Shown: positions 25,465-34,357 of the stretch, in pieces
How positions within the stretch are numbered: position 1 is the stretch's first letter
Layout: the number at the start of each line of letters is the position of its first letter
Notes under the pieces: generated by a model
Databases searched by the model: none
Told to the model about the DNA's origin: nothing
What the model saw: the letters and a program-made list of their open reading frames with translations, nothing else
Made by a program: the position numbers and the translations under genes
Source of the DNA: Synergistetes bacterium ADurb.Bin155
Lineage (GTDB): Bacteria; Synergistota; Synergistia; Synergistales; Thermovirgaceae
DNA length: 64,000 bases
Assembly: GCA_002070395.1 (NCBI GenBank)
Contig: MWDE01000007.1
Location: 23,631 to 87,630, forward strand
Reading direction: 5' to 3'

Positions 25465-26673
25465 TTAAATCGTCCCTTCGTCGGGGGGCGCCTCGGCCCC
25501 ATCCTCCGCGAGGGGATCCTCCAGCGGAGCCGCCTCCAGGCCGCTCAGTTTCCGGATTTCCTCCAGCCTCTCCAGGGGGCGGTCCAGACCCCTCCGGCGG
25601 GTGGTCACGAGGTTCTCGTAATCGTCACGGGCCCCTTCGATCTGCTTCCCCAGGTGTTCCAGCCTTTTCAGGAACTCCTTCCACTGCTTGCTGAAGGCCC
25701 CGAAGAGCGCCAGCAGTTCCTTGGAGGTCTGCTCCAGGGTGAAGTTGTCCACGGCCTGCCTTATCACGGCGAGCACGGCGTAAAGGGTGACGGGCGAGCA
25801 GAAGATCACCTTCTGCCGGAGCCCGTCGTCGATCATGCCAGGCTCCTGTTCGTGGATGAAGGAATAGACCTGCTCGTTGGGAATGAAGAGGAGGGCGTAG
25901 TCGAGGGTGTTCTGCCCCGGGTCGATGTAGTCCCTGGAGGCTACCTCCTTGATCCTCTCCCTCACATCCCTCAGGAAGGAACGGCGGCACTGCCCCCTCT
26001 CGACGTCGTTCGAGGCGCCGAGCCAGGCGAGGTAGTTGGCGAAGGGGAACTTGACATCCATATTGAGCGTGAGCCCCTTGGGCAGGAAGAAGGTGAAATC
26101 GGGCTTCCTGCCCGACCCGGCAAGGACCTTCTGCCTGGCGTAGTTGAGCCCCTCGACGAAACCGGCGAGGCGGAGGATATCCTCGGCCATCCGCTCACCC
26201 CACTGCCCCCTGGCCTGGGAGCTGGAAAGGGCCTCCTTGAGCGTCCCCGTGGTGGTGTTCAGTTCGGCGGTCTTCTTGCTCACCTCCCTCAAGCGATCGG
26301 CCAGCTCGCCGAACTTGGACTCCCGGTCCTTCTCCAGGTCGCGCACAAGGCTGGAGACGGCTTCCAGCTTCGCCGTCATCTCCTCGAGGCGGCGGTCGAT
26401 GAGCTCCTTCTTCCCCTCCAGTTCCCGGCTGCTGAGGTCTCTCTCCGCGTCGAAACGGGACTTGGCCAGCTTCAGGAATTCCTCCGTCGACCTCGAGAGG
26501 GCCTCCAGGGAGAGGTCGCCGAAGGCGGCCTTGATGTGCTCCGTGATGTCCTCGACCCGGTCCCTGGCGGCGCGGGCATAGATGGCCCTCAGGGAAAGGA
26601 CCACCACAACGGCAAGGGAAAACCCGGCGAGGAAAACGGCCGCCAGGGGGTAGAGGTTCGTGATCGGGCCCAT
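25465..26673 (-). CDS. rmuC: RmuC-like DNA recombination protein
   Basis: A 402-residue protein with an N-terminal membrane anchor (residues about 6-28), a long coiled-coil region (about 35-150) and the RmuC nuclease-like domain with RGQWGERMAEDILRLAGF, DFTFFLPKG and LNMDVKFPFANYLAW. E. coli RmuC limits inversions at short inverted repeats. The start at 26673 (MGPITNLYPLAAV) places the anchor at the beginning; a start at 26697 is possible. The C-terminal tail is acidic. It is divergent from the PAS/GAF gene. Confidence 0.9.
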   Translation of the reverse strand: MGPITNLYPLAAVFLAGFSLAVVVVLSLRAIYARAARDRVEDITEHIKAAFGDLSLEALSRSTEEFLKLAKSRFDAERDLSSRELEGKKELIDRRLEEMTAKLEAVSSLVRDLEKDRESKFGELADRLREVSKKTAELNTTTGTLKEALSSSQARGQWGERMAEDILRLAGFVEGLNYARQKVLAGSGRKPDFTFFLPKGLTLNMDVKFPFANYLAWLGASNDVERGQCRRSFLRDVRERIKEVASRDYIDPGQNTLDYALLFIPNEQVYSFIHEQEPGMIDDGLRQKVIFCSPVTLYAVLAVIRQAVDNFTLEQTSKELLALFGAFSKQWKEFLKRLEHLGKQIEGARDDYENLVTTRRRGLDRPLERLEEIRKLSGLEAAPLEDPLAEDGAEAPPDEGTI

Positions 26674-26810
26674 GGCATCATCCCCATCCTTTCCCACCGA
26701 TTATATACGTCCCCGCGTCATCGCGGGCATCCCGCCCTTGTCGCCCCGTCTTTCCGTCGTGGTAGAATGTTCTAGCCCCCACCCGGGCATACCCTCCCGG
26801 AGGTGATCGA

Positions 26811-28925
26811 TTGTCCCTCCCCGGTGAAAACCGAAGGACGGCCTGCGGCGGCCTCGAGGACCATTTCCGCCTCCTCGTGGAGAACTCCCCGGAAGGCATG
26901 GTCATCTGCGACGAAGACGACAGGATCATCTTCGCCAATTCCCGTTTTTGCGACATCTTCGGTTGGGAGGCGGCCGAAGTGACTGGGAAGGGGATCGGCG
27001 AGATCACGGCCGGGGCGCCGAGCCCCCCCTCCCATGCTTTCCTCGTGCCCTCCACGGTTTTCCCCACACCCTGCTTGATCACCGACGCCGTAAGAGTGAA
27101 AAGGGACGGTACCGAGATAAAGGTCTCCATCCTGATCGGGCCCATCCACGAGGAAGGGCGCCCGGTGGGGACCTACGGGATATATTGGGACGCGGGGCGC
27201 CGGGAGGAAGTGGAAAGGGCCCTCCGGGAGAGCGAACAGCGATTCCTGAATATCGTGGAAGACCAGGACGAGTTCATAATCCGCTTCAAGCCCGACGGGA
27301 CCCTGACCTTCGCGAACACCTCCTACTGCAGGCGCTTCGGCAAGGACCCGGGCAAGATCCTGGGGCTGAACGTCTTCGACCACGTGGACCAGGAGGAGAC
27401 AAGCCGCCTGCACCGGGAATTCTTCGAAAAACTGACCCCCGAGAACCCTACGAACACCGACGAATCGTGGTCCCTCCTCCCCGACGGCAGCGTTGGGCTC
27501 GAGCAGTGGCACAATCGGGGCGTCTTCGACGAAGAGGGGCGCCTCGTGGCGATACAGTGCGTGGGGAGGGACATCACCGCCCAGAAGGAGGCCGAGCAAT
27601 CCCTCCGGAAGAGCGAGAGGCGCTACGCCGCCATCGTCGAGAGCCAGGTGGAGATGGTCTGCCGTTTCTCCGACAGTGGGGAGATCACCTTCGCCAACGA
27701 CGCTTTTTGCCATTTTTTCGGGCTGGACAGAGACCGCATCGTTTCGCACCGCCTCTTCGAGATAATGGGGGACGCCGAGGCCTCGAGATTCCTGGCTGAA
27801 CCGAACGGCCAGTCCACCTCGGGCCAGGGGCCCTTCTTCGAGCAAATTCTCGACCTCCCCCAGGGGGGGAAGCGCTGGCTGAGATGGACCAGGAGGGGCA
27901 TCCTCGATGAAAAGGGCGACCTCATCGAGGTCCAGGCCGTGGGCCGCGATGTGACCATCCTCAAGAGGACCGAGGAGGAACTGAGGCAACTGAACTCCAT
28001 CCTCCGCTCCGTCAGGGGGGTAAATCGGCTCATCAGCCACCACCACGACAGCGAGAAGCTTGTCCAGGAGATCTGCGCCCACCTGGTGGAAACCAGGGGC
28101 TACCGCAACGCCTGGATCGGGATCCTGGGCAAGGGAGGAACCCTACAGTCTGTATCGGAAGCGGGGGTGACGGCCGACGGCAAACACCTGTCGGAGAGGA
28201 GAAGGCACGGCATGCTCAACGAATGGGGACTTTCGGCCCTCAAGGAACCGGGGATACACCTGAAACGGGGCACCATGGCCATGACCGAAAGCCCTCTCCT
28301 GGATAGCTACGAAGAGGGGGGCATCATGACCACCAGGCTGGAATACGCAAAAAAGACCTACGGCCTGATATCGGTCTCCCTCCCCGGCGACGCCCACTTC
28401 GACCCCGAGGAGCAGACCCTCTTCTCGGAACTGGCCGAGGATATATCCTTCGCCCTCCACGCCATCGAGACCGAAAAGGACCGTCAGAGGAAGGCCGCCA
28501 ACCTCGAGGAAAAGGCCCGGCAGCTCGAACTCCTGGTCGCCGAACACTCTTCGGGGCTCTGGGAGTGGGATGTGAGCGAGGGGAGGGTCGTCATGAACGC
28601 CGCCTACGAGACCATGCTGGGCTACTCCCCCGGCGAGATGGGGCAGTCCCTGGAGGACTGGAAGCGGCAGATCCACCCCGACGACCAGGCCGGTGTGGCC
28701 GACCTGCTGAGAAGGGTCCTCTCCGGGAAGGACGGCGACGATATCTACGAGATCGAGTTCAGGATGCTGAAAAAGGATGGTTCCTGGCTGCCCCTCCGGA
28801 GCCGGGGGTTCGTGGTCCGCAGAGATAAAAACGGCAGGGCCGCCAAGATGGTCGGCATCCATACGCCGGCGGGGGAAGCCCTTCAAAAACAAAGGAGGAG
28901 GAGAGGACATGAGGCGAAAGGATAA
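26811..28925 (+). CDS. multi-PAS/GAF sensor protein without a recognisable output domain
   Basis: A 704-residue soluble protein with three PAS domains (residues about 17-135, 140-265 and 270-385), a GAF-like domain (about 390-555) and a fourth PAS domain with a PAC end (about 570-695). No histidine kinase, GGDEF, EAL or DNA-binding domain is visible, and the C terminus stops after the last PAS with a basic tail. The start is TTG at 26811, preceded by GGAGGTGATCGA, nearly the full anti-Shine-Dalgarno complement. It overlaps the next gene by 17 bases. It may act by protein-protein contact, or be a truncated kinase. Confidence 0.85.
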   Translation: MSLPGENRRTACGGLEDHFRLLVENSPEGMVICDEDDRIIFANSRFCDIFGWEAAEVTGKGIGEITAGAPSPPSHAFLVPSTVFPTPCLITDAVRVKRDGTEIKVSILIGPIHEEGRPVGTYGIYWDAGRREEVERALRESEQRFLNIVEDQDEFIIRFKPDGTLTFANTSYCRRFGKDPGKILGLNVFDHVDQEETSRLHREFFEKLTPENPTNTDESWSLLPDGSVGLEQWHNRGVFDEEGRLVAIQCVGRDITAQKEAEQSLRKSERRYAAIVESQVEMVCRFSDSGEITFANDAFCHFFGLDRDRIVSHRLFEIMGDAEASRFLAEPNGQSTSGQGPFFEQILDLPQGGKRWLRWTRRGILDEKGDLIEVQAVGRDVTILKRTEEELRQLNSILRSVRGVNRLISHHHDSEKLVQEICAHLVETRGYRNAWIGILGKGGTLQSVSEAGVTADGKHLSERRRHGMLNEWGLSALKEPGIHLKRGTMAMTESPLLDSYEEGGIMTTRLEYAKKTYGLISVSLPGDAHFDPEEQTLFSELAEDISFALHAIETEKDRQRKAANLEEKARQLELLVAEHSSGLWEWDVSEGRVVMNAAYETMLGYSPGEMGQSLEDWKRQIHPDDQAGVADLLRRVLSGKDGDDIYEIEFRMLKKDGSWLPLRSRGFVVRRDKNGRAAKMVGIHTPAGEALQKQRRRRGHEAKG

Positions 28926-29373
28926 GGAGATCACCGACGAGGCCCAGATCAGGGGGATCCTCGAAAGGGGCAAGGTCTGCCGGGTGGCCTTTTTCGACGA
29001 GGAGTACCCCTACATGGTCCCCCTCTGCTTCGGTTTCGACGGGAAGGCCCTCTACTTCCACGGCTTCAACGGTGGGAAGAAGATCGATTGCCTGCATAAG
29101 AACCCAAAGGTCTGCTTCGAGGTCGACGAGGACATCGAAGTCGTCCAGGACCCCGACCCCTGCGAGTGGACCATGAAATACAGGAGCGTCGTCGGTTTCG
29201 GCACCGCCGTCTTCCTGGAAGGGACCGTTGAAAAAAGGGAGGGGCTGAACCACGTGGTGAGGCAGTACGCAGGCCGCGAGCTTCCCTTTCCCGACCAGGC
29301 CATGGCGTCAGTCGCCGTCGTCAGGATCGACATAGAGTCCATGACAGGCCGCCGGAACGGGTACACCCTATGA
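28909..29373 (+). CDS. pyridoxamine 5'-phosphate oxidase-like flavin protein (NimA-like)
   Basis: A 154-residue split-barrel protein of the PNPOx-like superfamily, close to the NimA/5-nitroimidazole resistance group: [32 protein letters not shown] (in parts), [18 protein letters not shown], and a late [15 protein letters not shown]. Members bind flavin or heme and reduce small molecules. ATG 28909 follows GGAGGAGGAGAGG. It overlaps the PAS/GAF gene and precedes a DedA gene by 13 bases, so the three are probably cotranscribed. Confidence 0.9.
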   Translation: MRRKDKEITDEAQIRGILERGKVCRVAFFDEEYPYMVPLCFGFDGKALYFHGFNGGKKIDCLHKNPKVCFEVDEDIEVVQDPDPCEWTMKYRSVVGFGTAVFLEGTVEKREGLNHVVRQYAGRELPFPDQAMASVAVVRIDIESMTGRRNGYTL

Positions 29374-29386
29374 AGACGGGCAGCCG

Positions 29387-30007
29387 GTGATGCTCGGCCA
29401 GGCCGTAACCTGGATAGTCTCCACCATCGGGAGGATGGGCTACACCGGTGTGGTGGCCCTGATGTTCTTGGAGTCGTCCTTCGTCCCCTTCCCCAGCGAA
29501 GTGGTGGTCCCCCCCGCGGGTTACCTCGCGGCCAGGGGGGAGATGAACCTCTTCGCGGTCATCCTGGCCGGCATCGCCGGGAGCATCCTCGGGGCGATCT
29601 TCAACTACTGGATCTCCCTCACCTTCGGGCGCCCCTTCTTTGAAAGGTACGGCAAGTACTTCCTGGTCAGCGATAAGGCCCTGGAGCGGGCCGATTTGTA
29701 CTTCGCGAGGCACGGCCACATCAGCACCTTCATCGGCAGACTCCTTCCCGGCATCCGCCAGCTGATATCGCTGCCGGCGGGGCTCACGAGGATGAACGTC
29801 CCCCTCTTCCTCTTCTATACAACCCTGGGGTCGGGCATCTGGGTGGTGATCCTCGCCTGGGTCGGGTTCTGGGTGGGCAACAACCAGGCCCTGGTGCACC
29901 GGTACATGCACACCGCCTCCTACGTCCTGGCGGCCTTCTGCGTGGCCCTGGCGGCCGGATACGTGTTCCACTGCAGGAGGAAGAATAAAAAGATCGAAAA
30001 AACGTAA
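29387..30007 (+). CDS. DedA family membrane protein
   Basis: A 206-residue member of the DedA/SNARE-associated family, which flips phospholipids or undecaprenyl phosphate across the membrane. The motifs [25 protein letters not shown] (in parts) and [22 protein letters not shown] (in parts) carry the conserved acidic and arginine residues, with several transmembrane helices and a basic C-terminal tail. The first codon is GTG at 29387 with an ATG directly after; either may be used. Confidence 0.92.
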   Translation: MMLGQAVTWIVSTIGRMGYTGVVALMFLESSFVPFPSEVVVPPAGYLAARGEMNLFAVILAGIAGSILGAIFNYWISLTFGRPFFERYGKYFLVSDKALERADLYFARHGHISTFIGRLLPGIRQLISLPAGLTRMNVPLFLFYTTLGSGIWVVILAWVGFWVGNNQALVHRYMHTASYVLAAFCVALAAGYVFHCRRKNKKIEKT

Positions 30008-30164
30008 AACTGAAGGACATCCGGGGATACCAGACCGTGTTCCGCAAATCCCAGCGGCACGGTTTTTCCCTCGCGACGCCCTTGGACCTCCCCTTCCACC
30101 CTTACTCGAGACGCCGTGCGTTATGGGCGGTTTTCACCTTCCCTGAAGCGGGTTCGTGAATTAT

Positions 30165-30193
30165 TTGACGATTTTCTTTTTTCTGTGTATACT
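30165..30193 (+). promoter_or_regulatory. predicted sigma-70 promoter upstream of a long leader
   Basis: TTGACG (30165-30170), a 17-base T-rich spacer and TATACT (30188-30193) match consensus at ten of twelve positions. It drives a roughly 250-base leader ahead of a tiny membrane-protein gene. Confidence 0.75.
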
Positions 30194-30199
30194 CCATAC

Positions 30200-30447
30200 A
30201 CAAGAAAAAGTGCCTCTGCCAACAACGATATAACCACCTATTCTCCGGGAAACACCGAGCGAGAAGCGACAAGCCGCAACCCTTTGGTTTAGGCGCTTGA
30301 CTTCCTGCCCGCCAGGCCGGCGGCCAGCAGGTTTTCTGTGTTCGGAGACAAGACGGCGACGGCTGAGATCCCGTCCCCGCCAAGCGGTCCCGTCGCCCAG
30401 GCGGGTCGCGAAAATCTGGGACCGAGCGGAAAGGAGGGGAACGCGAT
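30200..30447 (+). ncRNA. candidate structured leader RNA, unknown class
   Basis: The region between the promoter and the 46-codon gene has no credible reading frame but several strong local stems. One is CAAG-CGC-AACC paired with GGTT-GCG-CTTG around 30269-30298. Another is CCTGCCCGCC paired with GGCGG and GCAGG around 30304-30331. Longer pairing is possible between GGCGAC (near 30354) and GTCGCC (near 30391). It does not match riboswitch consensus sequences I can recall. It could be a cis-regulatory leader or a small RNA. Confidence 0.4.
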
Positions 30448-30588
30448 ATGAAGGGAAAGGCGATGCTTTTGATGGTCCTGATAGCCCTTGTGGTCGTCGG
30501 GGCCCTCGTGGTGATGAACAAGGGCAAGTCGGAGATCCCGCCGGCGGAGGAGGCTGCCGTGGTTGAGATGGAAAACTCAGGCTCCTAG
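30448..30588 (+). CDS. 46-residue single-pass membrane peptide
   Basis: ATG 30448 follows AAAGGAGGGGAACGCGAT, an excellent ribosome binding site. The 46-residue product starts MKGKAMLLMVLIALVVVGAL, one membrane segment at residues 5-22, and ends with a short acidic tail (EIPPAEEAAVVEMENSGS). It has its own promoter, a long leader and an intrinsic terminator 29 bases after the stop, so it looks like a real monocistronic gene. I do not recognise the family; small anchors that regulate membrane complexes, or a membrane-bound stress peptide, are possibilities. Confidence 0.65.
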   Translation: MKGKAMLLMVLIALVVVGALVVMNKGKSEIPPAEEAAVVEMENSGS

Positions 30589-30616
30589 GCCACCCCGGCA
30601 CGATACTGTTCGTCGC

Positions 30617-30647
30617 GGCCGTCCGCTTTTCGCGGGCGGCCTTTTTT
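30617..30647 (+). terminator. intrinsic terminator after the small membrane peptide gene
   Basis: GGCCGTCCGC (30617-30626) pairs with GCGGGCGGCC (30632-30641) with one G-U pair and a five-base loop, followed by six Ts. Confidence 0.92.
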
Positions 30648-30729
30648 GCCTGTTCCACCGGTACATGGTACATTGTGCCGGTAACGCACCCAGCCAGGGA
30701 ACCACCTGAAAAAGTGAGGAGCGGCAGCC

Positions 30730-33540
30730 ATGTCGATGAGAGATATTTTTCACGGGTCACCCTTCGGGGAGGGCGAACGCCCCAGGCGCGTACCCCCCTT
30801 GAAATTAAAAAAAGGTATCTGGATCATCCTGGGGGTGCTCCTCCTGCTGGCGGTGATAGTGCCGGCGACGGCCACCTTTTACACTGACCTGCTCTGGTTC
30901 CGCGAGAGGGGGCTCCTGCAGGTCTTCTGGACGAGGCTTCTCCCGCAGTGGGTGCTGTTCGCCGCGGCGGCCGCGGCGGCCTTCGTGATCTTTTCACTGA
31001 ACTGGCTCAGGGCGCGCCGGTCCGCCATGAGGGAGATCGCCTTCGCGTCCCTGCCGGGAGAGGTCCTCGACATACCCATGCGGGCCTCGGCCCTGGCGGT
31101 GGTGGCCATCGCCGCGGTCCTGGCCGTCATGAACGGCCTCACTGTCCGTTCGGGGTGGATGACGGTCCTCCAGTACCTGAACAGGACCCCCTTCGGCAAG
31201 AACGACCCCATCTTCGGCAGGGATGTAGCTTTCTACGTCTTCGATATCCCCTTCCTTTCGCTGCTCCAGGGCTGGCTCCTCAGCACCCTCGTCACCACCC
31301 TCATAGGGGTGGCCCTGATCACCGTCCTGGCAGTGCTGCCGAGGATGCGCGATGAGAACCGGTTCTACCTGCCCCCCTTCGCCCGGGGGCACCTTTCTGT
31401 ACTGGGCGCCCTGGTGGTCGTCCTGTGGGGCGCCGGGCTCTGGCTCGAGCGTTTCCACATACTCCTCTCCCCCGAAGGGGTGGTGTTCGGGGCGGGTTAC
31501 ACCGACGTGCACGTCAAGCTCCTGGCCTTGAACATCATGGTGGGCCTTTCGCTGGTCGTCGCAGCCCTGCTGGTGGCCAACATTTTCAGGAGGACCTGGA
31601 GGCCCGCCATGGCGGGGGCCGTCCTCCTGGTGGGGGCCTCCCTGCTCTTGCGGGGGCTCCTCCCAGGCATCGTCCAGAAGTACGTTGTCGAGCCCAACGA
31701 GTTCGCCAAGGAAAAGTCCTTCATCGAGTTCAACATCCGGGGGACCCTCGAGGCCTACGGGCTCGATGACCAGGAGATAATCGACTTCCTCCCCGAGGAC
31801 GCCGTCTCCGCCGAGGACATCCGCAACGAACCGGACACCATAAGGAATATAAGGCTCTGGGACTACCGGCCCATCCTCAGAGCCTTCAAGCAGCTCCAGG
31901 AAATAAGGACCTACTACGACTTCCCCGACGTGGACGTGGCCCGCTACACCTTCAACGGCTCCTACCGCCAGGTCATGCTGGCAGCGAGGGAGCTCGACCA
32001 CGGGCAACTGCAGAACCAGACCTGGGTCAACCAGCACCTGGAGTTCACCCACGGATATGGCCTGGTGATGAACTTCGTCAACGAGGTGGACACCGCGGGG
32101 AAACCGACGCTGATCGTCAAGGACCTCCCCCCCCAGGCGACGGTCCCCCTGGAGGTCGACAGGCCCCAGATCTACTTCGGCGAGAGGCGCATACCCTACT
32201 CGCTGGTACGTACGAACATCATGGAGTTCGACTACCCCATGGGTGACTCCAACGTTAGGACCACCTACGAGGGGACCGGCGGGGTGCCCATCGGAGGAGT
32301 CTTCAACAGGATAATGTTCGCCCTGCGCTTCAGGGACTCCCAGATCCTCTTCACCAACGCCATAACAGCCGAGAGCAGGATCCTGATGTACCGCAGCCTG
32401 AACGAGCGCCTCCAGAAGGTGGCCCCCTTCCTGCTCTACGACAGCGACCCCTACCTGGCCGTCGTCGACGGGAAACTCGTCTGGATCGTGGACGCCTACA
32501 CTGCCACCGACCGTTACCCCTACTCGAACCCCGTCAGCCTCTCCGGGACGAGGCAGAAGATCAACTACGTCCGCAACAGCGTCAAGGCGGTGATCGACGC
32601 CTACGACGGAAGTATCGTGCTCTACGTCTACGACCCCGATGACCCCATCATAAGAACCTGGCAGGGCATATTCCCGGCCCTATTCACCCCGGCCGACGAA
32701 GCCCCCGCCCAACTCAGCACCCAGATCCGGTATCCCATGGGGCTCTTCCTGATCCAGAGCGAGATATACCGGACCTACCACATGAGCGACCCCAACACCT
32801 ATTACAACAAGGAGGACGTCTGGAGGCTGTCGACCCAGGCGTCGACGGGTGACATAAACGCCTACTACCTGATCATGCGCCTCGTGGGCGAGGAGAAGGC
32901 CGAATTCGCCCTCATCGCCCCCTTCATGCCCGTGGGCAGGGACAACATGATCGCCTGGATGGCGGGCCGCTCCGACCCGCCCAACTACGGGCAGCTCCTG
33001 GTCTACCAGTTCCCTAAGCAGAAGCTCATCTTCGGCCCCTCCCAGGTGGCCGCCCTGATCGACCAGGACCCCGAGATCGCGGCCCAGCTCTCCCTTTGGA
33101 CCCAGCGGGGCTCCGATGTCATCCGGGGCGACATCATGGTCATCCCGCTGGGCGATTCCCTCCTCTATGTGCAGCCCCTGTACCTCAGGGCCGAGAACAG
33201 CGACCTGCCGGAACTCAAGCGGGTCATCGTCTCCTCCGGCGGGAAGGTGGCCTGGGGCGGGACGGTCGATGAGGCCATCACCACGCTGCTGCTCCGGCTC
33301 CACGGCGAGGCTCCCCCCGAGGTGAGCCACCCCGCGGCGGAAGAGGAAAGACCCGCGCCGCGGCGGCCGGCCGCCGAAGAAAAGAGCGTCGGCGGGCTTG
33401 CCCGACAGGCGAGGGAGCACTTCGACGAGGCCCAGGAGGCCGCCCGGCGGGGCGACTGGGCGAGGTACGGCCGGGAACTGGAAAAACTCCAGGCGGCCCT
33501 GGAGGCGCTGCTGGAGGAGACGGAACGGGGACAGCGATGA
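30730..33540 (+). CDS. UPF0182 family large membrane protein
   Basis: A 936-residue protein of the UPF0182/COG1615 family. About seven transmembrane helices lie in residues 25-330, followed by a large extracytoplasmic domain with the typical segments NLRLWDYRPIL-like (NIRLWDYRPILRAFKQLQEI, residues about 375-394), DYPMGDSNVRTTYEGTGGVP and VDAYTATDRYPYSNP. The C terminus adds a charged segment rich in alanine, glutamate and arginine that may be a coiled coil (about 850-936). ATG 30730 follows GAGGAGCGG. Function is unknown across the family. Confidence 0.93.
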   Translation: MSMRDIFHGSPFGEGERPRRVPPLKLKKGIWIILGVLLLLAVIVPATATFYTDLLWFRERGLLQVFWTRLLPQWVLFAAAAAAAFVIFSLNWLRARRSAMREIAFASLPGEVLDIPMRASALAVVAIAAVLAVMNGLTVRSGWMTVLQYLNRTPFGKNDPIFGRDVAFYVFDIPFLSLLQGWLLSTLVTTLIGVALITVLAVLPRMRDENRFYLPPFARGHLSVLGALVVVLWGAGLWLERFHILLSPEGVVFGAGYTDVHVKLLALNIMVGLSLVVAALLVANIFRRTWRPAMAGAVLLVGASLLLRGLLPGIVQKYVVEPNEFAKEKSFIEFNIRGTLEAYGLDDQEIIDFLPEDAVSAEDIRNEPDTIRNIRLWDYRPILRAFKQLQEIRTYYDFPDVDVARYTFNGSYRQVMLAARELDHGQLQNQTWVNQHLEFTHGYGLVMNFVNEVDTAGKPTLIVKDLPPQATVPLEVDRPQIYFGERRIPYSLVRTNIMEFDYPMGDSNVRTTYEGTGGVPIGGVFNRIMFALRFRDSQILFTNAITAESRILMYRSLNERLQKVAPFLLYDSDPYLAVVDGKLVWIVDAYTATDRYPYSNPVSLSGTRQKINYVRNSVKAVIDAYDGSIVLYVYDPDDPIIRTWQGIFPALFTPADEAPAQLSTQIRYPMGLFLIQSEIYRTYHMSDPNTYYNKEDVWRLSTQASTGDINAYYLIMRLVGEEKAEFALIAPFMPVGRDNMIAWMAGRSDPPNYGQLLVYQFPKQKLIFGPSQVAALIDQDPEIAAQLSLWTQRGSDVIRGDIMVIPLGDSLLYVQPLYLRAENSDLPELKRVIVSSGGKVAWGGTVDEAITTLLLRLHGEAPPEVSHPAAEEERPAPRRPAAEEKSVGGLARQAREHFDEAQEAARRGDWARYGRELEKLQAALEALLEETERGQR

Positions 33541-33613
33541 CCTCTTCCCCTGGCCTTAGCCGGGGGGGGGAGGCCGTGGGATCGGGCGATAAAATTTCAA
33601 GCGGCGGGGCGGG

Positions 33614-33646
33614 GGAAAGAATACCCCTGCCATGGGGAGTATTTCC
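33614..33646 (+). terminator. probable terminator hairpin after the UPF0182 gene
   Basis: GGAAA and TACCCC arms pair with GGGGA, GTA and TTTCC arms across a TGCCAT loop, followed by a weak pyrimidine-rich tract. The T run is poor, so it may be an imperfect terminator. Confidence 0.4.
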
Positions 33647-33656
33647 TTCCCGGCTA

Positions 33657-33685
33657 TTGACTTGGGCTGGCCTTATATCTAATCT
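33657..33685 (+). promoter_or_regulatory. possible promoter of the secreted protein gene
   Basis: TTGACT (33657-33662) followed after 17 bases by TAATCT (33680-33685). The -35 is good and the -10 is weak; the position 40 bases before the start codon is suitable. Confidence 0.4.
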
Positions 33686-33724
33686 TTCAGACAGTAGCAC
33701 TCTATCCGGGAAGGAGGGCATACC

Positions 33725-34144
33725 ATGAGAAAGCTGTCCTGCTTGGTCTTCATGTTTGTTGTCCTGTTTTTGGCTTTCCCCGCTGCCGCTGACGTGGTCG
33801 ACATTTCGGGTCCATGGGTCCTGGAGTTCCCCCAGGGCCAGGGGCTTGTAGTTTTAACGCCGACGAGCGATAACCCCCCCAATTACACTGGACATGTTGA
33901 GATACCTTCCGCCGACTTTGCAGGGGGCAAGCAGCCCTTCGGTGTCAAGATGCTGACCGCCCCAAACTATGTCACCCCGGGCCAGGACATAACCTTCCAG
34001 CCCACCACGGGAGGGGGCGGGATTTCGTTCTTCATGATGAACTTCAGCGGTCCCGGCAACGGGATAGCCTGGATAATCACTCACGGCGGCGCCAGTAATT
34101 ACCAAATACAACTATCCAACGAGAAAGCCTTGGCCCACCGGTAG
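33725..34144 (+). CDS. small secreted protein of unknown function
   Basis: A 139-residue protein with a clear signal peptide (MRKLSCLVFMFVVLFLAFPA, cleavage probably after AAA at about residue 22). The mature domain of about 117 residues is predicted to be mostly beta strand: SGPWVLEFPQGQGLVVL, a glycine-rich TTGGGGISFFMMNFSGPGNGIAW segment (in parts) and an asparagine- and glutamine-containing end. It begins like lipocalin-type or similar small barrel proteins (DISGPWVL), but I cannot assign a family. GGAAGGAGGGCATACC lies before the ATG, and a strong terminator follows, so it is probably a well-expressed single gene. Confidence 0.75.
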   Translation: MRKLSCLVFMFVVLFLAFPAAADVVDISGPWVLEFPQGQGLVVLTPTSDNPPNYTGHVEIPSADFAGGKQPFGVKMLTAPNYVTPGQDITFQPTTGGGGISFFMMNFSGPGNGIAWIITHGGASNYQIQLSNEKALAHR

Positions 34145-34177
34145 GACCTTCGATCCACCCACACCCTGCAATAGGTA

Positions 34178-34218
34178 AGGGGTCGGCCCTTTCAAAAGGC
34201 CGACCCCTGTTTTTTTTA
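34178..34218 (+). terminator. intrinsic terminator after the secreted protein gene
   Basis: AGGGGTCGGCC (34178-34188) pairs perfectly with GGCCGACCCCT (34198-34208), and the loop bases CTTT/AAAAG extend the stem; eight Ts follow. Confidence 0.93.
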
Positions 34219-34357
34219 CCCCGTCAGGCACGCAGGGCCTGATCAGTGCCCTTTTTACAGCGAACGCCGGGGGTGAAGTCCATCCACCAGGACCCCGATG
34301 CTCCGACATCGCCCCCCCTGGCGTCAAACCTGTAGATCCGCGTGGGGGATAACGAGA

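Noticed and set aside
30372..30400. GGCTGAGATCCCG resembling part of a thiamine (TPP) riboswitch
   Set aside because: The other conserved TPP segments (the GGGGTG start and the CCTGATCTGGATAATGCC part) are absent, and the downstream gene has no link to thiamine.
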